From Chloroflexota bacterium (GTDB lineage: Bacteria; Chloroflexota; UBA6077; JADZDV01): DNA of 6,556 bases. Positions 1 to 6,186 of this stretch are shown here, in pieces; within the stretch, counting starts at the first letter, position 1, and each line of letters opens with the position of its first letter. The notes below the pieces were generated by a model. The model did no database searches. It was not told where the DNA came from and saw only the letters and a list, made by a program, of their open reading frames with translations. A program made the translations under genes and the position numbers. The stretch covers positions 1 to 6,556 of the forward strand of contig JADZDV010000360.1 of NCBI GenBank assembly GCA_020850915.1, written 5' to 3'.

Positions 1-23
1 CCTCCCCCCCGCGGGGGGGGAGG
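1..23. terminator. Perfect G/C hairpin past livM, possible operon terminator
   Basis: Positions 1-10 (CCTCCCCCCC) pair perfectly with 14-23, giving a 10-bp stem around a 3-base GCG loop. It lies 87 bp beyond the livM stop codon, in the direction of that operon's transcription. A rho-independent terminator would need a U-run after the stem on the minus strand, which would lie left of position 1 and cannot be seen. Reading rightward, no T-run follows, so it does not look like a terminator for the plus strand. The runs of seven C and eight G could also be an error-prone spot near a contig end. Confidence 0.35.
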
Positions 24-90
24 TCGGGTGGGGGGTTCCCCGGACAAGGGCTCCCCGGTGGTCGGCAACTAACTGAGCAGAGGTCGGGTG
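20..90. repeat. 11-bp direct repeat downstream of livM
   Basis: The 11-mer GAGGTCGGGTG occurs exactly at 20-30 and again at 80-90, with starts 60 bp apart, in the short non-coding stretch beyond livM. A 7-mer TCCCCGG is also repeated at 37-43 and 52-58. No function is recognisable. In such G-rich sequence short repeats may be chance, but the 11-bp identity is worth recording. Confidence 0.3.
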
Positions 91-109
91 CGAACCAGAC
101 CAGGCAAAG

Positions 110-1120
110 CTACTCTCGCGGCGAGGCCGGACCGGGCAGCGCCGCGCCAGCGGGGCTTGGCACTGGCTGCTCGCCGGCTGGCCGCGCTGTACGGGCACGG
201 CCGGAGAAGAGGCCCAGCACGCCGCGGGGCATGGCCATGATCACGACGACCAGGATGAGCCCGAAGATCACCCGGTTCAGCTCGCCCGATATGGACAGGG
301 CGAGCATCTGGGAGAGCAGGTAGACGATGCTCGCGCCGACGATCGGCCCGGTCCAGCGCCCGGAGCCGCCCAGCAGGCTCATCAGGACAATGTCAATGGA
401 GAGGCCGATGTCGAAGGCGATCCTCGGCTCGATGTAGCCGAGGTGGTAGCCGTAGATCGCGCCGAGCACCCCGGGGAAGAACGCGCTCAGGCAGAGCGCC
501 GCTAGCTTGACCCGCACCGTGTTGACGCCGAAAACCTCGGCGACATCTTCGTCGTTGCGGACCGCCAGCAGGGCCAGCCCGAACCGACTGTGCTCCACCT
601 TGTAGGCGATCAGGACGGTCGCCGCCGCGACGAGCAGGAACACCCAGTAGAAGATCGCCTCGCTCACCTCGATGTTGAAGGGCAGCGCCGGCATGGAGAT
701 CCCGAGGCCGCCACCAGTCTGGGTCGAGTTGGCGGCGAACACCTGGGCGAGGAAGGCGATTGAGAGGGTGGTGACGGCGAAATATGGCCCTCGCAGTCTG
801 AGCGTTGGGTAGCCGATAACCAGCGCCAGGAGCACCGCGAGCAGACCGCCCACGGGGGCGAACAGGAACGGTGAGATGCCGTAGCGGGTCAGGCCGATCG
901 CCCCGGCGTACGCCCCGATCCCAACGAATGCGACGTGGCCGAGGCTGATGTAGCCGGTGTAGCCGCCCAGCAGGTTCCAGCTCTCGGCCAGCGCGACGAA
1001 GATGAAGAGCCCTGCCATCAGGCGCAGGTAGTACAGGTCCGGATCGAACAACGGGAACACCAGGAGCAGCAGCCCGAGCGCGATCAGACCGATCCGGCGG
1101 CGGCTTCGAAGTCTGCCCAT
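110..1120 (-). CDS. livM: Branched-chain amino acid/amide-type ABC transporter permease, LivM family
   Basis: One of the two membrane subunits of a HAAT-family ABC importer; with LivH it forms the translocation channel in the cytoplasmic membrane. The 336-residue protein opens with a basic stretch (RLRSRRR, residues 3-9) and then a long series of hydrophobic segments. Family signatures visible are LLGGYTGYISLGHVAFVG (51-68), LRLRGPYFAVTTL (107-119), the cytoplasmic coupling-loop-like region AVRNDEDVAEVFGVN (186-200), LLGGSGRWTGPIVGA (249-263) and MPRGVLGLF (297-305). The last 30 residues are a Pro/Ala-rich tail of no known role. The ATG is the only sensible start. A GAGG sequence directly abuts it, too close for a normal ribosome site, and the livH stop lies only 7 bp upstream, so translational coupling is likely. 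The family call is firm; the substrate cannot be told from sequence. Confidence 0.93.
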   Translation of the reverse strand: MGRLRSRRRIGLIALGLLLLVFPLFDPDLYYLRLMAGLFIFVALAESWNLLGGYTGYISLGHVAFVGIGAYAGAIGLTRYGISPFLFAPVGGLLAVLLALVIGYPTLRLRGPYFAVTTLSIAFLAQVFAANSTQTGGGLGISMPALPFNIEVSEAIFYWVFLLVAAATVLIAYKVEHSRFGLALLAVRNDEDVAEVFGVNTVRVKLAALCLSAFFPGVLGAIYGYHLGYIEPRIAFDIGLSIDIVLMSLLGGSGRWTGPIVGASIVYLLSQMLALSISGELNRVIFGLILVVVIMAMPRGVLGLFSGRARTARPAGEQPVPSPAGAALPGPASPRE

Positions 1121-1127
1121 CCTCAGC

Positions 1128-1994
1128 TCAAACCCGCCTTCCCAGCAGCCCCTGTGGCCTGATCATCAAGATGGCGATCAGCAGCACGTAGGCGACGAAG
1201 TCGACCAGGTAGAGCGGCGCCGTGAGGCCGACGAATGTCTCGACGATCCCGAGGATGATCGCCGCCAGGACAAGGCCGGGAATGTTGTCAACCCCGCCCA
1301 GCACCACCACCAGGAACGCCTTGCTCACCCAGACGATCTGAATCCCGGGGAAGAACGACGAAACCAGACCGATGGCCAGCCCCGCGACCGCCGCGGTGGC
1401 CGTGCCCAGCCCGAAGGCGATCAGCGACGTCCGGTGGACGCTGATCCCGACCAGTCCGGCCGCCTCGCGGTCAAACGCGATGGCCCGGACCGCCAGGCCA
1501 AGCTGAGACCGCGAGAGAAAGAAGTACACCACCATCAGGCTCGCGACCGCGACGGAGAAGCTGACCACCCGCCCCAATGGCAACGGGACGCCTTCGACGA
1601 GCAACGTCTGCGTCGCGTAGCCTGGCGAAATGACCCGGACGTCGGCCGACCAGAGGTACACCGAGATGTTCTCGACCACCACCATGACCCCGTACAGGAC
1701 GAGGAACGAGTGCGTCTCGAAGTCCTTGCGGCCCTCCAGGCGGCCGATGAGAAAGTGCTGGAGGCCGGCGCCGATCAGGAACAGCAACGGGACGGACACG
1801 GCCAGAGATAGGACGGGGTCCATCCCAAATGCCTGCATGAGCGACAGCGCCAGGTATGCGCCCAGGATGGCCAGGGCGGCGTGGGCGATGTTGAGGATCT
1901 TCATCACGCCCCACACCAGCCCCAGCCCGATCGCCACCAGGGCGTAGACCGCCCCGAGCAGCAGTCCGGCAGCGAGCGCCTGCAGGAGTATCAC
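1128..1994 (-). CDS. livH: Branched-chain amino acid/amide-type ABC transporter permease, LivH family
   Basis: Second membrane subunit of the importer, partner of LivM. The 288 residues are typical of the family and almost entirely hydrophobic helices. Diagnostic stretches are the N-terminal LLLGAVYALVAIGLGLVWGV (11-30) followed by NIAHAALAILGAY (35-47), the coupling-loop region GLAVRAIAFDREAAGLVGI (166-184), VVLGGVDNIPG (230-240) and the C-terminal LMIRPQGLLG (276-285). The start is GTG at 1994, chosen because it gives the usual family N-terminus; the two ATG codons near the livK stop (2020 and 2017) are out of frame. No clear Shine-Dalgarno sequence precedes the GTG. The gene begins 22 bp after the livK-like stop, so coupling to upstream translation is plausible. 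Confidence 0.93.
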   Translation of the reverse strand: MILLQALAAGLLLGAVYALVAIGLGLVWGVMKILNIAHAALAILGAYLALSLMQAFGMDPVLSLAVSVPLLFLIGAGLQHFLIGRLEGRKDFETHSFLVLYGVMVVVENISVYLWSADVRVISPGYATQTLLVEGVPLPLGRVVSFSVAVASLMVVYFFLSRSQLGLAVRAIAFDREAAGLVGISVHRTSLIAFGLGTATAAVAGLAIGLVSSFFPGIQIVWVSKAFLVVVLGGVDNIPGLVLAAIILGIVETFVGLTAPLYLVDFVAYVLLIAILMIRPQGLLGRRV

Positions 1995-2016
1995 TGGCGG
2001 GCTGGCCAGCTCGTCA

Positions 2017-3237
2017 TCATGGGCGCGGGTAGACCGGCTCGCCGTCCTTGCGGGCGGCTGGCCAGACGAGCACCTGTTTTCCGCCCTGGACCTGCATCAG
2101 GGTGGTCGGGGTGCTGGTCATCCCCTTGCTGTCGAACTTGACCTTGCCCAGGACGGTGTCAAACTCGTTGGTAGCCAGGTAGTCGCGCAGTTTGTCCTGG
2201 TCGAACGTCTTGGCCCCTTCGACGGCCTGCTTTAACACCTGGAGCACGCTGTAGGCAACGCCGTTGTCTCGCGTGGCGGTGTAGTTGAACTTCTTCTGGA
2301 TGCCGGCGACGAACTGCTCGTTCCCGTTCGTCTTGTAGCTGGGCCAGTAGGTGGTTGAGGTGAATGCGAAGTTTGTCCGCTCCCCCAGGTCCCTGATGAA
2401 CTCGGGAACGGTTGGCCCGATCGCCAGGTACGTGAGCTTCGGCCTGAACTGCTGCTCGCCGGACGTGCGGAGGATCGAGAGCGCGGCCGGGTAGTTGTTC
2501 GCCGTGATCAGGGCGTCGACGCCCCCAGCCTTGAACTTCTGGATCATGGCCGTGAAATCCTCAGCATCGTTCGAGTAGGTCTCGTTGAACGTGACCTCCA
2601 TGCCGAGCGATTTGACCGCCTTATCAGCCTCGCCAATGACGTCCTGGAGGAACGGGTTGACCTGCTGGACGAGTGCGACCTTCTTGGGGCGCTTGTCTGC
2701 CGGGATGCTGTTCAGCCATTCCCAGAGGGGGCTGGCCCAGATCTTACTGCTCGGAATGGTCGTGAAGGTGTACTTGTAGTTGCCCTGGGCGATCAGCGGC
2801 TCGGCGTTCGCGCCGCCCTGGATGAAGATCTTCTTGAACTTCTCGGCAATCCCCAGCACCGGCATGACGACCGGCGTGGGGAACCCCCCGACGATGAAGT
2901 CAACCTTGTCAACTGTGATCATCTTCTCGTAGAGGGAGACAGAGGTGGCCGCGTCGCTCTTGTCGTCGAGCATGGTCAGGCGCACCTTGGTCCCCATCAG
3001 GCCGCCCTGCGCGTTGGTGTCCTCCTCCCAGAACTTGTAGGTGTCAATGTAGTACTTGCCGAACGCCGAGAAGGCGCCGGTGAACGGGAGCGTCACCCCG
3101 ACGACGACTTCGTCCTTCTTCGCCTGCTGTCCCTGGCCGAGGAACTGACACCCGACGGACAGGACCAGCGGCAGCAGCATCGCTAGCGCGATCCGCGCCG
3201 CTGCGAAACGTCGGCTCGCGGTCTCCAGTGCGCTCAT
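2017..3237 (-). CDS. Lipoprotein substrate-binding protein of the HAAT ABC transporter, LivK-like
   Basis: Extracytoplasmic receptor that captures the solute and delivers it to the LivH/LivM channel. The first 30 residues form a lipoprotein signal: Arg9/Arg10, a hydrophobic core (IALAMLLPLVL, 16-26) and a lipobox LSVGC with Cys30 as the lipidated residue. Ser at -3 is less usual than Leu. The mature part fits a type I periplasmic-binding fold: VVVGVTLPFTGAFSAFG (44-60), NAQGG (75-79), VDFIVGGFPTPVVMPV (112-127), a hinge and second lobe near 185-300, and FDTVLGKVKFDSKG (359-372) near the end. The ATG at 3237 is preferred over an in-frame ATG at 3279 because GGAGGG lies about 8 bases before it and the signal peptide starts properly there; this gives 406 residues. 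The ligand cannot be assigned; amino acids, short amides, urea and aromatic acids are all bound by this superfamily. Confidence 0.9.
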   Translation of the reverse strand: MSALETASRRFAAARIALAMLLPLVLSVGCQFLGQGQQAKKDEVVVGVTLPFTGAFSAFGKYYIDTYKFWEEDTNAQGGLMGTKVRLTMLDDKSDAATSVSLYEKMITVDKVDFIVGGFPTPVVMPVLGIAEKFKKIFIQGGANAEPLIAQGNYKYTFTTIPSSKIWASPLWEWLNSIPADKRPKKVALVQQVNPFLQDVIGEADKAVKSLGMEVTFNETYSNDAEDFTAMIQKFKAGGVDALITANNYPAALSILRTSGEQQFRPKLTYLAIGPTVPEFIRDLGERTNFAFTSTTYWPSYKTNGNEQFVAGIQKKFNYTATRDNGVAYSVLQVLKQAVEGAKTFDQDKLRDYLATNEFDTVLGKVKFDSKGMTSTPTTLMQVQGGKQVLVWPAARKDGEPVYPRP

Positions 3238-3284
3238 GCTGTAGCCCTCCGATCGGCAAACGACCCGGGTCGCTTGCATGTTGC

Positions 3285-4085
3285 TCAGACCGTCCCGGGC
3301 TCAGCGCTCTGCCAGGTCGATCCGGTGTGGATCGTCTGGCCACCATCCACGACGAGGGCCGAGCCGGTGACGTAGGAGGCTTCATCCGAAGCGAGGAACA
3401 GGACGGCCGCGGCGATCTCCTCCGGCCGCGCCATCCGCCCGAGCGGAACGGTACTGACGAGGTATTTGCCGCGCGCGTCGAGCGCGTCCAGGTTGCCGTA
3501 ATGGCTCTGGATGTTTGGCGTGAAGGTTGGCCCCGGGCAGAGGCAGTTGCAGCGGATGTTGTATCTGGCGTAGTCCAGTGCGACCTGCCTGGTCAAGCCG
3601 ATCACCGCGGACTTGGACGCGCAGTACGCCGGCAGGTTCGGCTGTCCGATCAGGCCGAACGTCGAGGCGGTGTTGACGATCACTCCGCTCTGGCGCGCCA
3701 CCATGTGCGGCAGGACGTACTTGCAGCCGAGGAAGACGCCCGTCGTATTGGTCTTGAGGACGCGCTCCCAGCTCGCCTCAGCCAGCTCCGTGACAGGCCC
3801 CTGGATTGCGAAGCCGGCGTTGTTGTAGAGGATGTCGATGCGACCGTGGATCTCCATGCAGGCGTCCGCCATATGGCGGACGGATCCGCCGTCGGTCACA
3901 TCCGTCTGAACGTAGGTGACTCGCGCTTCCGCTGTCTGAAGGCTTCTCAGAGCTTCCGGCGGCTCGCGGAGATCGGCCACGATGACTGAGGCCCCCTCCC
4001 GGACGAACCGGGTCGCCGTGGCGAGACCGATCCCGGAGCTTGCACCTGTGACTATCGCGACTTTGTTGGCTAAACGCATCTGCAC
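3285..4085 (-). CDS. Classical short-chain dehydrogenase/reductase (SDR), NAD-type
   Basis: A cytoplasmic NAD(P)-dependent oxidoreductase of the classical, FabG-like SDR class. Counting from the GTG at 4085 (266 residues), it shows the cofactor motif TGASSGIG (13-20), an acidic Asp38 at the end of the second strand that favours NAD(H) over NADP(H), DVTD (62-65), NNAG (88-91), and a full catalytic set: Asn113, Ser141 and Tyr154-x3-Lys158 in YCASK. The PG motif is at 184-185 and the usual C-terminal SALVVDGG at 242-249. GTG (4085) has AAAGG four bases upstream. An ATG two codons later (4079), preceded by GAGGTG, would give the more usual MRLANK N-terminus; either is possible. It sits inside a transporter operon, 75 bp after livF and 47 bp before the binding-protein gene, suggesting it acts on the imported compound or its product. 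The substrate is unknown. Confidence 0.9.
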   Translation of the reverse strand: MQMRLANKVAIVTGASSGIGLATATRFVREGASVIVADLREPPEALRSLQTAEARVTYVQTDVTDGGSVRHMADACMEIHGRIDILYNNAGFAIQGPVTELAEASWERVLKTNTTGVFLGCKYVLPHMVARQSGVIVNTASTFGLIGQPNLPAYCASKSAVIGLTRQVALDYARYNIRCNCLCPGPTFTPNIQSHYGNLDALDARGKYLVSTVPLGRMARPEEIAAAVLFLASDEASYVTGSALVVDGGQTIHTGSTWQSAEPGTV

Positions 4086-4160
4086 CTCGCCTTTCGTCGT
4101 TTGCGTTCATGCGATCGTCCCCAGAGACCGCCTCCGCACCTCCTTCGTCCAGGCCGTCGG

Positions 4161-4895
4161 TTACTCGCCGACCACCAGGTCGTGCCCCAGGTACGCGTTG
4201 ATCACAACGTCGTTGCGCATCAGGTCCTGGCTGGCTCCCACCAGGGTCGTGCGTCCGTTCTCCAGCACATAGCCGCGGTCGGCGATCTCCAGCGCAAGGT
4301 GGACGTTCTGCTCGACGAGCAGGATAGTCGTGAACTTTCGAATCTCGGCGATCGACTCGAACAGCCGGGTCACCAGCTTCGGCATGATGCCGAGTGAGGG
4401 CTCGTCGAGCAGGAGGAGCGTGGGGTCTGACATCAGCGCCCGTCCGATCGCCAGCATCTGCTGCTCGCCGCCGCTCATCGTCCCGGCGAGCTGGCGAGTG
4501 CGGGTCTTGAGAATGGGGAATAGCTCGTACACGCGCTCGAGCGCCTCGGGGATCGCCTCACGCCGCCGCGCGTAGCCGCCGAGCACGAGGTTCTCCCGAA
4601 CAGTGAGGTTGCCGAAGAGCCGTCGCCCCTCCGGCACATGCGCAATGCCCCTTCGCAGGATGCTGTCCGGCGGCTGCCCGTCGATCCGCGCGCCGTTGAA
4701 GCGCACCTCCCCTGCCATCGGTTTCATCAGGCCCGAGATGATCCGGAGCGTGGTGGACTTGCCCGCACCGTTCGATCCGATCAGCGCGACGATCTCGCCC
4801 CGGTGGACCTCCAGGCCGACTTGCCAGAGCACTTGCACCAGCCCGTAGGCGGCGTCAACCTCCCGCACAACCAGCATCTCAGCGGGACCGGTCAT
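4161..4895 (-). CDS. livF: ABC transporter ATP-binding protein, LivF family
   Basis: One of two cytoplasmic ATPases that power the importer. The 244 residues contain a complete nucleotide-binding domain: Walker A GSNGAGKST (40-48), the VPEGRRLFGNLTVRENL segment (87-103) characteristic of LivF where other ABC proteins have a Q-loop, an intact signature SGGEQQ (141-146), Walker B LLLDEP (161-166) with Glu165 as catalytic base, and the D-loop SLGI. The switch position reads LVEQN (193-197), so Gln196 replaces the common H-loop His, as is usual in LivF proteins. RGYVLENGR (207-215) is another LivF hallmark. The ATG overlaps the livG stop in an ATGA arrangement, with GAGG five bases upstream, which indicates translational coupling and matched dosage of the two ATPases. 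Confidence 0.95.
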   Translation of the reverse strand: MTGPAEMLVVREVDAAYGLVQVLWQVGLEVHRGEIVALIGSNGAGKSTTLRIISGLMKPMAGEVRFNGARIDGQPPDSILRRGIAHVPEGRRLFGNLTVRENLVLGGYARRREAIPEALERVYELFPILKTRTRQLAGTMSGGEQQMLAIGRALMSDPTLLLLDEPSLGIMPKLVTRLFESIAEIRKFTTILLVEQNVHLALEIADRGYVLENGRTTLVGASQDLMRNDVVINAYLGHDLVVGE

Positions 4896-5629
4896 GGCGA
4901 CCTCGGTGCGCCGAGATACGCTTCGACCACCACCGGGTCGCGAGAGACCTCGGCCGGCGAGCCCTCGCTGATCTTCTCGCCGTGATCGAGCACGATCATG
5001 CGCTCCGCGACACTCATGATCGCCTTCATAACGTGCTCGATCCAGAGCATCGTGATCTGCATGTCGTCACGAATCTGCTGGATAAGCCGCATGGCTCGGG
5101 CGCTCTCGACCGGTGTCAGCCCGGAGAAGGTCTCGTCGAGCAGAATGAGCCGGGGTTCTGTGGCCAGAGCGCGTGCGAGCTCGAGCTGCTTCATCTCCAC
5201 CAGCGTCAGTGTCGCCGCGGCCGCGGCGGCTTTGTTCGCCAGACCGACGAACTCGAGCAGCCCCGCGACAATCGCGTCCAGCTCCGCCTTCCCCGCGGGA
5301 GGCGCCGTCCGTCCGTAGATCGCGGCGATCTGGACGTTCTGCGCGACGGTTGCGCTGGCGAACGGCCGGACGACCTGGAAGGTTCGGGCCATGCCGAGGC
5401 GGCAGATCGCGTGGGGACGCTCGCCGGCGATCTCCCGGCCCAGGAATCTGATCGAGCCAGCGGACGGCTGGTGAACCCCCGTCAACAGGTTGAAAAGCGT
5501 CGTCTTACCAGCCCCGTTGGGACCGATGACGCCGACAATCTCCCCGGGCTCGACATCGAACGCGACGTCCTGCAGGACGCGCAGGCCACCGAAGCGCTTG
5601 GAAAGTCCGCGGACGCTCAGCAGAGGCAC
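4892..5629 (-). CDS. livG: ABC transporter ATP-binding protein, LivG family, with degenerate signature motif
   Basis: Partner ATPase to LivF and first recognised gene of the operon. The 245 residues show Walker A GPNGAGKTT (36-44), the Q-loop in ARTFQVVRPF (81-90, Gln85), Walker B LILLDE (161-166) with Thr167 replacing the usual Pro, the D-loop SGLTP (169-173) and the switch His199 in WIEHVM. The signature motif is odd: where LivG normally has LSYGEQ or LSGGQ, this protein reads LTLVEMKQLELARAL (141-155), lacking the Ser and both Gly residues that contact ATP across the dimer. The remainder (ELARALATEPR) is ordinary. The insert between helical region and signature is also shorter than in enteric LivG. 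The start is GTG at 5629 with AAGGGGA a few bases upstream. The family call is secure; the motif loss suggests an asymmetric ATPase pair. Confidence 0.93.
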   Translation of the reverse strand: MPLLSVRGLSKRFGGLRVLQDVAFDVEPGEIVGVIGPNGAGKTTLFNLLTGVHQPSAGSIRFLGREIAGERPHAICRLGMARTFQVVRPFASATVAQNVQIAAIYGRTAPPAGKAELDAIVAGLLEFVGLANKAAAAAATLTLVEMKQLELARALATEPRLILLDETFSGLTPVESARAMRLIQQIRDDMQITMLWIEHVMKAIMSVAERMIVLDHGEKISEGSPAEVSRDPVVVEAYLGAPRSP

Positions 5630-5793
5630 TGGTCCCCTTGCTCACCCCGTGCCCCGGAGAACCGCCAGCCCGCGCGAGCCGCACTCGCGACCAGGTCAGC
5701 CCGAGGCATCGCGGACCACGCCCACTTCACCAGTGCAGCGTCGATCGCCAAGGTCACGCCGCTCAGGATGCCTGGCTCGATGGGGGCTGGCAC
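5617..5793 (-). CDS. Candidate leaderless small ORF ahead of livG (58 residues)
   Basis: Frame reading of the minus strand gives 58 codons from GTG at 5793 to TGA at 5617, overlapping the first 13 bases of livG. The GTG begins six bases after the -10 box of the leftward promoter, where transcription would be expected to start, so the message could be leaderless. The product starts MPAPIEPGILSGVTLA, contains KWAWSAM (23-29) and ends GDQCLC. By hand count, G+C by codon position is about 71%, 62% and 81%, the order expected of coding sequence in a high-G+C genome. No family is recognised, and it could equally be an untranslated leader or a regulatory peptide coupled to livG translation. Confidence 0.3.
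   Translation of the reverse strand: MPAPIEPGILSGVTLAIDAALVKWAWSAMPRADLVASAARAGWRFSGARGEQGDQCLC
5673..5689. repeat. Small perfect inverted repeat in the livG leader
   Basis: CGCGAG (5673-5678) pairs with CTCGCG (5684-5689) around a 5-base loop, a 6-bp G/C-rich stem. On the leftward transcript it would fall within the candidate 58-codon ORF, about 45 bases upstream of the livG ribosome site. No U-run follows, so it is not an obvious terminator. It may be chance in this composition. Confidence 0.25.
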
Positions 5794-5799
5794 CCCGCC

Positions 5800-5828
5800 A
5801 TTATTCGGAAATCACGGAGCAGAGTCAA
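5800..5828 (-). promoter_or_regulatory. Leftward sigma70-type promoter for the transporter operon
   Basis: Reading the minus strand, TTGACT (5828-5823) is followed after exactly 17 bp by AATAAT (5805-5800). Each box matches the TTGACA / TATAAT consensus at five of six positions, and the spacing is optimal. The A/T-rich -10 stands out in strongly G/C-rich surroundings. The predicted start is near 5793, giving either a leader of about 164 bases before livG or a leaderless start at the GTG at 5793. It is the only strong promoter-like match noticed ahead of livG, and it faces the operon. Confidence 0.6.
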
Positions 5829-5899
5829 GCGTTGTCCGACTGGCCCGCCATGACCGGTGGAGGGCGGTTCCCGCAACATCGTTCGGGCGCACCCCATGC

Positions 5900-5912
5900 A
5901 TGCCGGAGGCAT
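5900..5912. promoter_or_regulatory. Palindrome abutting the rightward -35 box, possible operator
   Basis: ATGCC and GGCAT form a perfect 5-bp inverted repeat with a 3-base GGA spacer, ending two bases before the TTGACA box. Its position upstream of one promoter and between two divergent ones is typical of a regulator site. The half-sites are short, so the call rests largely on location. No regulator gene is present in the window. Confidence 0.25.
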
Positions 5913-5914
5913 CC

Positions 5915-5943
5915 TTGACACCTTCTCACTCCTCTGTAATAAT
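5915..5943 (+). promoter_or_regulatory. Rightward sigma70-type promoter toward the nitrile hydratase gene
   Basis: TTGACA (5915-5920), a perfect -35 match, is followed after 17 bp by AATAAT (5938-5943), a five-of-six -10 match. The predicted start is near 5950, leaving a leader of about 237 bases before the GTG at 6187. The long leader could carry a small ORF or regulatory structure. The -10 hexamer is identical to that of the divergent leftward promoter. Confidence 0.6.
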
Positions 5944-5973
5944 GTCGGCGCCGGGAGATACCCGAGCAGGAGC

Positions 5974-6150
5974 ATGTTGCCGGGACTCGCCGAGGCGTTG
6001 GGCGGAGCCATCTGCGAAATTGGTCGGGCGTTGGCGCCTGCCCGTCTTTCATGTTCCGAGTCCACGGAGCTCGGAGCACTGCCCCCGGACACGTGCCTGG
6101 CGGCACACTTGCTGGACCGGCTGCAGAGGACGATGAACACAGGTTGCTGA
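5974..6150 (+). CDS. Candidate small ORF in the nitrile hydratase leader (58 residues)
   Basis: An ORF of 58 codons starts about 24 bases after the predicted rightward transcription start and ends 36 bp before the nitrile hydratase beta-like gene. It begins MLPGLAEALGGAICEIGRAL, continues to LAAHLLDRLQRTM (42-54) and ends NTGC, with Cys at 14, 27, 41 and 58. AGGAG lies only one base before the ATG, but four bases before a TTG at 5977 that could be the true start. By hand count, G+C at the three codon positions is about 64%, 59% and 74%, weakly coding-like. No family is recognised; it may be an untranslated leader instead. Confidence 0.25.
   Translation: MLPGLAEALGGAICEIGRALAPARLSCSESTELGALPPDTCLAAHLLDRLQRTMNTGC
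6052..6078 (+). repeat. Hairpin in the leader of the nitrile hydratase transcript
   Basis: Bases 6052-6060 pair with 6070-6078 in a 9-bp stem containing one G-U wobble, with a 9-base loop (TCCACGGAG). It falls about 110 bases before the nitrile hydratase start and inside the candidate small ORF. No T-run follows, so it is not a rho-independent terminator. It does not match a riboswitch class that can be recognised by eye; in particular no cobalamin-box sequence was seen, although cobalt enzymes are common in this family. Confidence 0.3.
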
Positions 6151-6186
6151 GAGAGCGACTGTGCGGAAGAACCTGAAGGTGTCGAT

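Larger units (their letters stand above)
5630..6186. other. Divergent intergenic control region
   Basis: This 557-bp stretch separates livG (leftward) from the nitrile hydratase beta-like gene (rightward) and holds no gene of recognised family. It contains two back-to-back promoter candidates whose -35 boxes are 86 bp apart, a short palindrome next to the rightward -35, hairpins on both leader sides, and two candidate 58-codon ORFs. Other open frames crossing it are poor candidates: their predicted products are rich in Arg, Pro and Ser, and several extend antisense to livG. Confidence 0.7.

Noticed and set aside
3238..3279. A 14-residue N-terminal extension of the binding protein from an ATG at 3279
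   Set aside because: It would bury the lipoprotein signal peptide and lacks a good ribosome site, whereas the ATG at 3237 has GGAGGG upstream and begins a normal signal.
3228..3989. A 253-codon plus-strand open frame antisense to the SDR gene
   Set aside because: The minus strand carries a complete SDR with all catalytic residues; the plus-strand product has no recognisable motif and is a mirror artefact.
4137..4145. A near-perfect Shine-Dalgarno sequence (AAGGAGGTG, minus strand) between livF and the SDR gene
   Set aside because: No ATG, GTG or TTG opening a meaningful frame lies at a workable distance after it, and the SDR start is about 51 bases away. It may be a remnant, but supports no gene.
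4982..6136. A 384-codon plus-strand open frame spanning livG antisense and the intergenic region
   Set aside because: It runs antisense to livG, whose ATPase motifs are unmistakable. Its product is rich in Arg, Pro, His and Ser with no domain, as expected of a shadow frame in G/C-rich DNA.
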